Of a DNA stretch of 64,000 nt, positions 56,900 to 64,000 are shown one piece after another. The stretch's first letter is position 1; every line of letters starts with the position of its first letter. The position numbers and the translations under genes are program-made. The notes beneath the pieces were generated by a model. That model was not told the origin of the DNA. It worked only from the letters and a program-made list of their open reading frames with translations, and did no database searches. This stretch comes from Azospirillum lipoferum 4B (GTDB lineage: Bacteria; Pseudomonadota; Alphaproteobacteria; Azospirillales; Azospirillaceae), in the NCBI RefSeq assembly GCF_000283655.1, contig NC_016622.1, positions 2,430,501-2,494,500 of the forward strand, in the 5' to 3' direction.

Positions 56900-56944
56900 T
56901 ATGGGCGGGACCATAAATTATAGTCCCAAAAATAATTGCCCATA
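56900..56944. promoter_or_regulatory. AT-rich nested inverted repeat upstream of ffs
   Basis: TATGGGC (56900-56906) pairs with GCCCATA (56938-56944), and inside it GGGACCATAA (56907-56916) with TTATAGTCCC (56918-56927). Its AT-rich core stands out in GC-rich surroundings. It lies 36 bases upstream of the ffs -35 box and could be a protein-binding site or the terminator of the secreted-protein gene. Confidence 0.5.
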
Positions 56945-56979
56945 GTCCGCTGCCGTCCCCGCACACGAACCGTTTCCCC

Positions 56980-57008
56980 TTGCATCCGCCCGTGCAAATG
57001 CCCATAAC
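56980..57008 (+). promoter_or_regulatory. sigma-70-type promoter of ffs
   Basis: TTGCAT, 17-base spacer, CATAAC, ending 6 bases before the first base of the SRP RNA stem. Confidence 0.5.
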
Positions 57009-57014
57009 AGCGGC

Positions 57015-57111
57015 GGGAGACTGGCGTCGGACGAGTCCCTCGCCAACCCGGTCAGGTCCGGAAGGAAGCAGCCGCAACGAGTTACGGCTCGGGTCGTTCG
57101 TCCAGTCTCCC
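57015..57111 (+). ncRNA. ffs: signal recognition particle RNA (4.5S, small type)
   Basis: GGGAGACTGG (57015-57024) pairs with CCAGTCTCCC (57102-57111) to close a single long hairpin. Its apex carries the universally conserved SRP domain IV sequence GGTCAGGTCCGGAAGGAAGC (57050-57069) ending in AGCAGCC. The RNA binds Ffh and targets membrane proteins to SecYEG. A promoter lies just upstream and dnaX follows 106 bases later, a common arrangement. Confidence 0.95.
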
Positions 57112-57217
57112 ACCCTCTGCAAAAATTGCCAGCACGAAACAGACGGCGACAGCGCGGCGCCGGGACGCTATCCTGCGGCCCGAAATTCCCCTCCCGTCGT
57201 TTCGACAGGCCAGCCGC

Positions 57218-59089
57218 GTGACCGATACCACTGCCGACATCACCGCCGCTTCCGCCCCCGCCGCGGCTCCCGCCACCGGGCTGGCCTATCGGGTGCTGGC
57301 GCGCAAATACCGGCCGAAGACCTTCGACGAGCTGATCGGGCAGGACGCGCTGGTCCGCACCCTGACCAACGCCATCCAGTCCGGCCGCATCGCCCAGGCC
57401 TTCATGCTGACCGGCGTGCGCGGTGTCGGCAAGACCACCACCGCACGCATCATCGCCCGCGCGCTGAACTGCACCGGCCCCGACGGCAAGGGCGGGCCGA
57501 CGGTCAGCCCCTGCGGCGTCTGCGACAATTGCCGCGCCATCGCCGAGGACCGCCACGTCGACGTGATGGAGATGGACGCCGCCAGCCACACCGGTGTCGA
57601 CGACATCCGCGAGATCATCGACGGCGTGCGCTACTCGCCCGTCTCGGCCCGCTACAAGCTCTACATCATCGACGAGGTCCACATGCTGTCGAAGAGCGCG
57701 TTCAACGCGCTCCTGAAGACGCTTGAGGAACCGCCGAGCCATGTGAAGTTCGTCTTCGCCACCACCGAGATCCGCAAGGTCCCGGTCACGGTGCTGTCGC
57801 GCTGCCAGCGCTTCGACCTGCGCCGCGTCGACGCCCAGGTGCTGAAGGAGCATTTCACCCGCGTCACCGCCCAGGAAGGCGCCGACATCGAGGGGGATGC
57901 CGCCGCCCTGATCGCGCGCGCCGCCGATGGGTCGGTGCGCGACGGGCTGTCGCTGCTCGATCAGGCCATTGCGCTGGCTGCCGGCACCGTCACGGCGCAG
58001 CAGGTGCGCGACATGCTGGGTCTGGCCGACCGCACCCGCGTGATCGACCTGTTCGAGGCCGCGGTTTCCGCCCGTCCGGCCGAGGCGATGGACATCCTGG
58101 CCGACCTGCACCGCGTCGGCGCCGATCCCGTGGTGATCCTGCAGGACCTGCTGGACCTCGTCCACAATCTGACCCGTCTGAAGGTGGTGCCCGACAGCGC
58201 CAACGATCCCTCCCTGCCGGAGGCGGAGCGCACGCGCGGCTCCACCCTGTCGGCCAGACTCGGCATGCCGGCGCTGACCCGCGCCTGGCAATTGCTGCTG
58301 AAGGGGCTGAACGAGGTGCAGGCCGCCCCGGTGCCGCAGCAGGCGCTGGAGATGGTGATCGTCCGCCTGTCCTACGCCGCCGATTTGCCGACGCCGGGCG
58401 ATCTGATCCGGCAGTTCCAGGCCCAGCAGGCCAACGGCGGAGGCAGCGCGCCGATGGGCCGCGGTCCCGGCGGTGGCGGCGGACCGGTTGCCGTTGCCAG
58501 TCAGCAAGCCCATGCGGTCGCCCGCCCGATGGGCTCGGCCCAGCCGCAGAGCGCTCCCATGGCGCAAGCCGCCCCTGCCCCCGCCGCCGCCCCGGCCGGC
58601 GAGGAGCTGTCGCCGATGCCGCCGGATTTCCGTGCGCTGGTGCAACTGTTCTCCGACCGGCGCGAGGGCGCGCTTTACGGCTATCTGATGGAGACGGTGC
58701 AGCTGGTCCGCATGGAGCCGGGTCGGCTGGAGCTGAAGCTCCGCCCCGCCGCCCCGCCGACGCTACCGGCCAAGGTCGGGCAGTTCCTGACCGAATGGAC
58801 CGGCCATCGCTGGATCGTCGCCCTGTCCGAAGGCCACGCCCAGCCGACGCTTGCCGAACAGGAGCAGGCCGAAAAACGCCGTTCGCTATCGGAGGCGGAG
58901 GCCAATCCGGTGGTGCGCGCCGTACTCGACGCCTTTACCGGTGCGAAGATCATCGACATCCGCGACCTCGCCGAAGTTGCCGCGGCGGAGAGTGCGGCGG
59001 TTGCGGATGACGGCGAGACACCCGATTTCATGGTTCAGCAGCAGGACGACGGGGTCTATTACCCCCTCGACGACGAAGGAGAGTACTGA
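57218..59089 (+). CDS. dnaX: DNA polymerase III tau/gamma subunit
   Basis: 623 residues from GTG 57218. AAA+ clamp-loader core: YRVLARKYRPKTFDELIGQD, Walker A FMLTGVRGVGKTTTARIIAR, zinc cysteines in LNCTGPDGKGGPTVSPCGVC with CDNC, Walker B LYIIDEVHMLSKSAFNALLK, sensor 1 and SRC motif TVLSRCQRFDLRRVD. A Gly/Pro/Ala linker (about 410-460) leads to the tau C-terminal domain that contacts polymerase alpha. I see no obvious slippery A/T run for a programmed gamma frameshift in the linker. YbaB follows after 3 bases. Confidence 0.95.
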   Translation: MTDTTADITAASAPAAAPATGLAYRVLARKYRPKTFDELIGQDALVRTLTNAIQSGRIAQAFMLTGVRGVGKTTTARIIARALNCTGPDGKGGPTVSPCGVCDNCRAIAEDRHVDVMEMDAASHTGVDDIREIIDGVRYSPVSARYKLYIIDEVHMLSKSAFNALLKTLEEPPSHVKFVFATTEIRKVPVTVLSRCQRFDLRRVDAQVLKEHFTRVTAQEGADIEGDAAALIARAADGSVRDGLSLLDQAIALAAGTVTAQQVRDMLGLADRTRVIDLFEAAVSARPAEAMDILADLHRVGADPVVILQDLLDLVHNLTRLKVVPDSANDPSLPEAERTRGSTLSARLGMPALTRAWQLLLKGLNEVQAAPVPQQALEMVIVRLSYAADLPTPGDLIRQFQAQQANGGGSAPMGRGPGGGGGPVAVASQQAHAVARPMGSAQPQSAPMAQAAPAPAAAPAGEELSPMPPDFRALVQLFSDRREGALYGYLMETVQLVRMEPGRLELKLRPAAPPTLPAKVGQFLTEWTGHRWIVALSEGHAQPTLAEQEQAEKRRSLSEAEANPVVRAVLDAFTGAKIIDIRDLAEVAAAESAAVADDGETPDFMVQQQDDGVYYPLDDEGEY

Positions 59090-59092
59090 CCG

Positions 59093-59416
59093 ATGAAGAA
59101 TATCGGCAACATGATGAAGCAGGCCCAGCAGATGCAGGCCAAGATGCAGGAAATGCAGGCGAGCCTGGAGCAGGTCGAAGTGACCGGCCAGAGCGCCGCC
59201 GGCATGGTCGTCGTGACCGTCAACGGCAAGAGCGAGATGAAGAAGGTCAAGCTCGACAAGTCCGTCGTCGATCCCGAGGACGTCGAGGTGCTGGAGGACC
59301 TGATCGTCGCCGCCTTCAACGACGCCAAGAAGAAGGTCGAGCAGCACGTCGCCGAGGAGACCTCGAAGCTGATGGGCGGCCTGAAGCTGCCGCCGGGCAT
59401 GAAGCTGCCGTTCTGA
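59093..59416 (+). CDS. ybaB: YbaB/EbfC nucleoid-associated protein
   Basis: 107 residues: NIGNMMKQAQQMQAKMQEMQ, ASLEQVEVTGQSAAGMVVVT, VNGKSEMKKVKLDKSVVDPE, LEDLIVAAFNDAKKKVEQHV and a Met/Gly-rich end. Small DNA-binding dimer. The dnaX-ybaB-recR order is conserved in many bacteria and the 3-base gap to dnaX shows one transcript. Confidence 0.95.
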   Translation: MKNIGNMMKQAQQMQAKMQEMQASLEQVEVTGQSAAGMVVVTVNGKSEMKKVKLDKSVVDPEDVEVLEDLIVAAFNDAKKKVEQHVAEETSKLMGGLKLPPGMKLPF

Positions 59417-59423
59417 TTTCTTG

Positions 59424-59574
59424 CCCTCTCCCGCCCCGGGAGAGGGAGGGGACCCGCCGAAGGCGGGGAGGGTGAGGGGCGATCCGCACATGGATCCCCT
59501 GATCCTCGCATCACCCCTCACCCTTCCCATGGCTGACGCCATGGGCCCCTTCCCTCTCCCGGGGCGGGAGAGGG
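59424..59574. repeat. long palindromic repeat between ybaB and recR
   Basis: The two ends (59424-59446 and 59552-59574) are perfect reverse complements, 23 bases. Inward, each arm has its own different hairpin, CCCGCC/GGCGGG on the left and CCCATGGC/GCCATGGG on the right, followed by a matching GGGTGAGGGG motif and its complement. The whole unit is one inverted pair of repeat modules about 60 bases each, splitting the ybaB-recR transcript. Confidence 0.85.
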
Positions 59575-59598
59575 AGACGTGTGTCGACCGCCAAGTGA

Positions 59599-60192
59599 AT
59601 GATCGGACCTGAAATCGAACGCCTGATCCAGTTGCTGTCCAAGCTGCCGGGGCTCGGTCCCCGGTCGGCGCGGCGGGCGGCGCTGCATCTGATGAAGCGG
59701 CGGGACAGCCTGCTGGTGCCCCTGTCGGAAGCGATGGCGGCGGCCGGCGAATCGATCCGCGCCTGCTCCGTCTGCGGCAACCTGGACAGCCGCGATCCCT
59801 GCACCGTCTGCTCCGACCCCACCCGCGACCGCTCGGTCATCTGCGTGGTGGAGGATGCCGGCGATTTGTGGGCGCTGGAACGCACCCGCGCCTTCCGCGG
59901 CACCTACCATGTGCTGGGCGGCCTGCTGTCGGCCCTGCAGGGTGTCGGCCCCGACGACCTGAACATCGCCGGCCTCGCCGAACGCGCCAGGGATCCGGCG
60001 GTTCGCGAGATCATCCTGGCGCTCAACGCCACCGTCGACGGCCAGACCACCGCCCATGTGGTGACCGACCGCCTGACCGACTCCGATGTGTCCGTCTCAC
60101 GTCTGGCGCATGGCGTCCCCGTCGGCGGTGAGCTGGACTATCTCGACGACGGCACGCTGACGGCGGCGCTGAAGGCACGGCGGCCGTTGTAG
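59599..60192 (+). CDS. recR: recombination protein RecR
   Basis: 197 residues. Helix-hairpin-helix ([20 protein letters not shown]), a C4 zinc finger ([16 protein letters not shown]), Toprim domain ([40 protein letters not shown]) and a Walker B-like C-terminus ([19 protein letters not shown]). With RecO it loads RecA at gapped DNA. Last gene of the dnaX group. Confidence 0.96.
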   Translation: MIGPEIERLIQLLSKLPGLGPRSARRAALHLMKRRDSLLVPLSEAMAAAGESIRACSVCGNLDSRDPCTVCSDPTRDRSVICVVEDAGDLWALERTRAFRGTYHVLGGLLSALQGVGPDDLNIAGLAERARDPAVREIILALNATVDGQTTAHVVTDRLTDSDVSVSRLAHGVPVGGELDYLDDGTLTAALKARRPL

Positions 60193-60207
60193 GTGGCTGC
60201 TTCGGTG

Positions 60208-60358
60208 CCCCCCACCCCAACCCTCCCCCGCTGGGCGGGGGAGGGGGTAAGTGCTGATGTGGGAGAGTGGCAGTCCCTCCCCCGCCCAGCTCTCGCACAA
60301 AGCTATGCTTTGTGCTGACGCGACAGGCGGACCGAAGGTCCGCTGAGAGCGGGGGAGG
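60208..60358. repeat. multi-arm palindromic repeat (three-way-junction fold)
   Basis: First a C-rich/G-rich hairpin unit (60208-60247, with CCCAACCCTCCCCCGC). Then a branched element: an outer stem CCTCCCCC...GGGGGAGG (60276-60283 with 60351-60358) plus GCTCTC/GAGAGC (60289-60294 with 60345-60350), enclosing two perfect hairpins, GCACAAAGC-TAT-GCTTTGTGC (60295-60315) and CGGACC-GAA-GGTCCG (60328-60342). The gap 60193-60555 has no gene. The flanks match the other palindromic repeats of the window. Confidence 0.8.
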
Positions 60359-60555
60359 ATAGGTGGGGGTTTAACGTTCCCCCATACGTACACCCCGCTC
60401 TCACCCGTACGCCCCCGCACTTCACGCATCGCCAACCGCCGTACGCCGCAGTTCACGAAGCCAAGCCGGCTCCTTACGCACCCTCGCTGGCACGTACACC
60501 CGCCTCCCGCCGATGGTCCTTCACAACACCCAACACCCGCGAAGGCACCATCCCG

Positions 60556-62715
60556 ATGCGCAAGCTCCCCATCGCGTTCCGTATCCTGCTGGGCTTCTCT
60601 CCCTGGCTGCTGTTCGGCGCCGTCCTGCCGTTCGCCGGGTTGCTGCCGGCCTCCCTGACCGCGCTGGCGGCAAGCCTCGCCCTCTGCGCCCTCGACAGGC
60701 TGCGCGGCTCCCTCAAGGCGCCGGAGCTGGTGGCCGCCGCCTTCTTCGCCGCCCTGCCCGTCTGCGGTCCGCTGGGTTGGGACTGGCCGGTCCACAATAT
60801 CGGCCTCGCCATCCATCTGGCGCTGTCGGCCATGGCCTTCGGCAGCATTGCCGCCGGCAGCCCCTTCACCCTGCAATATGCGCGCGACGACTGGCCGCGC
60901 GAGTACTGGCACCTGCCGCAGTTCGTCGCCGTCAACCGGCTGATGACGGCTATCTGGGGCGTGCTGTTCCTGGTCGGCGGTGTGGGCTTCGCCGCCCTGC
61001 CCGGCTGGGAAGCCCCGGTCTCCATCGGCGCCAGTGCGCTGGGCGTGCTCGCCAACCGGCTGCTTCCGGATTGGATCGTCGGGCGGGCGATGCGCATCCG
61101 GCTGGCGGAGGCCGATCCGCACCCCTGGCCGGCTCCGGCGATCCTGAACCGGACGCGCACCGCCGCGGATGAGCGCGACGTGGTGGTGGTCGGTTCCGGC
61201 ATCGGCGGCCTGACGGCGGCGGCGCTGCTGGCGCGGGCCGGGGCGCGGGTGACCGTGCTGGAGGCGCATGACCGTCCCGGCGGCTTCTGCACCTCCTGGA
61301 CGGTCAAGGCACGCAACCGCAGCGAACCGGGCGCCGAGCCCTTCCGCTACGTCTTCGATGCCGGCGTCCACGACATCAGCGGCGCCCAGCCCGGCGGTCC
61401 GGTCGACCATCTGCTGCGCTCGCTGGGGGTCGAGGACCGGGTGGAGTGGCAACCGGTGAACCGCGGCGTCGCGCTGGACGGCCGGTTGCGCATCCTGGCC
61501 GACGATGCCGATGGGCTGGCAACCCAGATCGCTGCCGACCACCCGCCAAGCGCCGCCGGAGCCGCCGCCTTCCTGGCGGAGATGCGGGCGGTCTATGACG
61601 ACATGTATCGCGGCTGCGCCGACAGCGGCCTGCCCAACATCCCGCAATCGGTGGCGGCGATGCGGTGCTATGTGACCGACAGCCCGCACGCCTTGCGCTG
61701 GATGACCCGGCCGTTCCAGGAGATGCTGGACCATTACATCCCCGACCGCGCCGGCCAGCGCCTGCTGACCGTGCTGACCGGCTATCTCAGCGACCGGGCG
61801 GAGTGGCTGACCGTCGGCCAGATGGCGCCGATCTTCGGTTACTGGTTCTCCGGCGGCTTTTATCCGGCCGGCGGGTCGCAGGCGCTGGCGGATGCGCTGG
61901 CCCAGTCGATCCGCGCCGACGGCGGTGAAATCCGGCTGCGCACTCCCGTCACCCGCATCCTGATCGAGGACGGCCGCGCCGCCGGGGTGGAGACCGCAGA
62001 TGGCCGCATCATCCGCGCTCCCGCCGTCATCTCCAACGCCGACGTACGGCGGACCATGTTGGAACTGGTCGGGCCGGAGCATCTGCCGGCCGCCTATGCC
62101 GCCCGCTGCGCGGCGATGCGTCCGTCCACCTCGGCCTTCATGGTCACGCTTGGGCTGGACATCGTCCCCGACCTGCCGGCGATGACCTTCCTGCCGCAAG
62201 ACGGGGCGGGCTTCGGCATGGCCATCGCCGTTCCCTCCACCCACGACCGCAGCCTCGCCCCCAAAGGGCATGCCGCGGTGGCTCTGCTGCGGCTGGCCCC
62301 GGCCGATGCCGGCTGGAACCGCGCCGATCCGTCCTACAAGGCGCGCAAGCGCGCGGAGGGCGACGCGATGATCGCCGCCGCTTCCCGCCTGATCCCCGAT
62401 CTGGAACGGCACATCACCACCCGACAGGAGGCCAGCGCCGCCACCTTCGCCCGCTATGCCCACACCAGCGCCGGCAGCATCTACGGCATCGCTCCCGACC
62501 AGCAACGCCTGACCCGCCGCAGCCCGATCCCCGGCCTGTGCCTGACCGGCGCCGGCGTCTTCCCCGGTCCCGGCGTGGAGGCCTGCGCCATCTCCGGCCG
62601 GCTGGCCGCCGAAGCCCTGCTGGGCAAGGAAAGCCTGACGCCCGAGTCCCTACGCAACGCCACCGGGCGGAGCGCCGCCTGCGCGTCTACCCTGCCGGTG
62701 GCGCAGATGGGGTGA
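60556..62715 (+). CDS. membrane-domain fused FAD oxidoreductase (carotenoid isomerase/desaturase-like)
   Basis: 719 residues. Residues 1 to about 190 are an integral membrane domain with four to six helices (FRILLGFSPWLLFGAVLPFA, LTAIWGVLFLVGGVGFAALP type segments). From about 213 starts a phytoene-desaturase-type flavoprotein: VVVVGSGIGGLTAAALLARA (GxGxxG), EAHDRPGGFCTSWTVKARNR with the RPGG signature, a substrate region GYWFSGGFYPAGGSQALADA, and the C-terminal LCLTGAGVFPGPGVEACAIS FAD contact. CrtISO/RetSat-type enzymes act on long isoprenoids in membranes. The membrane extension is unusual for the family. No other carotenoid genes are visible. Confidence 0.75.
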   Translation: MRKLPIAFRILLGFSPWLLFGAVLPFAGLLPASLTALAASLALCALDRLRGSLKAPELVAAAFFAALPVCGPLGWDWPVHNIGLAIHLALSAMAFGSIAAGSPFTLQYARDDWPREYWHLPQFVAVNRLMTAIWGVLFLVGGVGFAALPGWEAPVSIGASALGVLANRLLPDWIVGRAMRIRLAEADPHPWPAPAILNRTRTAADERDVVVVGSGIGGLTAAALLARAGARVTVLEAHDRPGGFCTSWTVKARNRSEPGAEPFRYVFDAGVHDISGAQPGGPVDHLLRSLGVEDRVEWQPVNRGVALDGRLRILADDADGLATQIAADHPPSAAGAAAFLAEMRAVYDDMYRGCADSGLPNIPQSVAAMRCYVTDSPHALRWMTRPFQEMLDHYIPDRAGQRLLTVLTGYLSDRAEWLTVGQMAPIFGYWFSGGFYPAGGSQALADALAQSIRADGGEIRLRTPVTRILIEDGRAAGVETADGRIIRAPAVISNADVRRTMLELVGPEHLPAAYAARCAAMRPSTSAFMVTLGLDIVPDLPAMTFLPQDGAGFGMAIAVPSTHDRSLAPKGHAAVALLRLAPADAGWNRADPSYKARKRAEGDAMIAAASRLIPDLERHITTRQEASAATFARYAHTSAGSIYGIAPDQQRLTRRSPIPGLCLTGAGVFPGPGVEACAISGRLAAEALLGKESLTPESLRNATGRSAACASTLPVAQMG

Positions 62716-62718
62716 GCC

Positions 62719-63579
62719 CTATCCCGCAAACCCGGCCCCGGCAAACCCCGCCAGCGCCCGGACCTCCGCCGGGCTGCGGCCTTCGTCGCGGAGCGAGCGC
62801 AGGGTCTGGGCGCGATCGCGCTTGGCCAGCCGCTCGCCCGACGCGTTCCGCAGCAGGCCGTGATGGTGGTAATCGGGCGGGTCGTAGCCCAGCAGGGCCT
62901 GCAGCAGCCGGTGCAGATGGGTGGCAAAGAACAGATCCTCGCCACGGGTGACCAGCGTCACGCCCTGCAGATGGTCGTCGACGGTGACGCTGAGGTGATA
63001 GCTGGTCGGCGTGTCCTTGCGGGCCAGCACCACGTCGCCCAGCAGTTCCGGAGTCGCCTCCTGCCAGCCCTGCGCCCGGTCGTGCCAGCGCAGCGGCCCG
63101 GTCAGCCGGCAGGCGGCGGCCACGTCGAGCCGCAGCGCCCAGGGATCGCCACGGGCGATCCGCTCAGCCCGCTCCTCGGGCGAGCGGTGGCGGCAGGTAC
63201 CGGGATAGAGCGGGCCGTCCGGACCGTGCGGCGCGGCGCCGGCCCGCGCGATCTCCGCGGCGATGTCCTTGCGGGTGCAGAAACAGGGATAGAGCACGCC
63301 CAGCGACTCGAGCCGGGCCAGCGCCGCGCGGAAATCGTCGAAATGGTCGGACTGGCGCCGGACCGGGCCATCCCAGTCGAGGCCGAGCCAGGCCAGATCC
63401 TCGATCAGGTCGCGCTCATAGTCCGGGCGGCAACGGTTGGGATCGATGTCCTCGATCCGCAGCAGGAAGCGGCCGGCGGCGCTGCGGGCTGTGGTCCAGC
63501 CGAACAGCGCGGAATGGGCATGGCCCAGATGCAGGTGGCCGGTCGGGCTGGGGGCGAAGCGGGTGACGAGGTCGCTCAT
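62719..63579 (-). CDS. gluQ: glutamyl-Q tRNA(Asp) synthetase
   Basis: 286 residues: a GluRS catalytic core without anticodon-binding domain. LVTRFAPSPTGHLHLGHAHS (HIGH motif as HLGH), RIEDIDPNRCRPDYERDLIE, zinc ligands in YPCFCTRKDIAAE with YPGTC, and the KMSKS-like LAKRDRAQTLRSL. Being truncated after the core, it glutamylates queuosine in tRNA-Asp. Its stop is three bases from the stop of the convergent FAD gene. Confidence 0.94.
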   Translation of the reverse strand: MSDLVTRFAPSPTGHLHLGHAHSALFGWTTARSAAGRFLLRIEDIDPNRCRPDYERDLIEDLAWLGLDWDGPVRRQSDHFDDFRAALARLESLGVLYPCFCTRKDIAAEIARAGAAPHGPDGPLYPGTCRHRSPEERAERIARGDPWALRLDVAAACRLTGPLRWHDRAQGWQEATPELLGDVVLARKDTPTSYHLSVTVDDHLQGVTLVTRGEDLFFATHLHRLLQALLGYDPPDYHHHGLLRNASGERLAKRDRAQTLRSLRDEGRSPAEVRALAGFAGAGFAG

Positions 63580-63639
63580 TCCCGCTTTATAGCGGATCGC
63601 GCGCCGGACAGGGCGCGGGATGTGACGATCCGGTTGGTC

Positions 63640-63807
63640 TCAGATGTAGGGATTGTCGCGGATCGGCTCGACCGGGATCTCTTCGCCCTCCAGATAGAGC
63701 GCCAGACGACGGCGCAGCTCGCGGTCGAAAGCGTCGATGCGGATCTGGCGTTCACGCTCCTCCCGTTCGCGGCGCTTCTGGGCGAGGTCGATGATGACTG
63801 CGGTCAT
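63640..63807 (-). CDS. small charged protein, 55 residues
   Basis: MTAVIIDLAQKRREREERER, then QIRIDAFDRELRRRLALYLE and GEEIPVEPIRDNPYI, from ATG 63807 with GAGGAAAG at the right spacing. A single very basic and acidic helix (RREREERERQ) and a short acidic end. Not recognised. Stands alone upstream of gluQ on the same strand (60-base gap). The remaining 190 bases to the window end show no gene. Confidence 0.65.
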   Translation of the reverse strand: MTAVIIDLAQKRREREERERQIRIDAFDRELRRRLALYLEGEEIPVEPIRDNPYI

Positions 63808-64000
63808 GGCGGACTTTCCTCGGGGTCGCGTCCGGCCGGCTCGGGCCGGCGGGATCGTGTTCGATCTGATCGTCTTGGATCAACGAGGTCCACCTTGGCG
63901 CCGTTATGGTTAACGAGGGGTAACTGCACAAGGCAGGCGCGAGTCTTTTTTCCCGATGTCACAGCCGCCGCGCGTGGTGCCGGAGAACCGCTCCCCCGCC

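Noticed and set aside
60097-62505. 802-codon minus-strand open frame
   Set aside because: Antisense to the FAD oxidoreductase and to the repeat region.

Overview
The window is chromosomal-type DNA from a high-GC alphaproteobacterium. Gene content and order (atpHAGDC, priA, a small transaldolase, DUF484, xerC; SRP RNA, dnaX, ybaB/EbfC, recR; a TipF-like EAL protein; beta-class GST) point to Rhodospirillales, most likely Azospirillum or a close relative. This is an inference from protein flavour and synteny; there is no rRNA, tRNA or CRISPR array in the window. Most of it is ordinary core genome, broken by accessory pieces.

Layout. 1-6.2 kb: an aromatic-catabolism cluster (start of homogentisate dioxygenase, MarR regulator with a clear operator, PaaY thioesterase, FAD aromatic hydroxylase, DUF2783). 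It is split by a very AT-rich membrane-protein gene (1217-2308) and an IS5-family element (2498-3430, terminal repeats and TAA duplication visible). 6.2-14 kb: a secreted hydrolase, infC (apparently with an AUA start), thrS, a repeat-rich gap, a MazE-like fragment, the TipF-like protein, pyrD and a DUF952 gene. At 14.3 kb a 72-residue protein sits behind a near-perfect sigma-54 promoter. 14.6-23.9 kb: a single-strand, T7-ordered block of podovirus structural genes and terminase, with no portal, scaffold, integrase or RNA polymerase visible. 24-29 kb: fur, sodC, a RhlE-like helicase, GST and a ferritin-like protein. 29.2-34.4 kb: the F1 ATP synthase operon. 35-43 kb: a cache-domain protein, priA, transaldolase, DUF484-xerC and a chemoreceptor. 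43.4-44.7 kb: a truncated AbiEii-type toxin locus followed at once by a second AT-rich gene of foreign composition. 44.8-56 kb: lpd, entericidin, a DUF6481-like gene with a cold-shock gene, hldE, an orphan histidine kinase, a methyltransferase, an orphan ParA, a CYTH-CHAD protein and pgk. 57-60 kb: ffs, dnaX, ybaB, recR. 60-64 kb: a multi-arm palindromic repeat, a membrane-domain/FAD oxidoreductase fusion, gluQ and a small charged protein.

I did not find a complete new defence or secretion system. The items most worth following are the sigma-54-driven small gene, the two AT-rich one-gene islands (which share a 10-base motif upstream), the portal-less T7-like cassette, the infC AUA start, and a family of modular palindromic repeats whose arms carry interchangeable hairpins.
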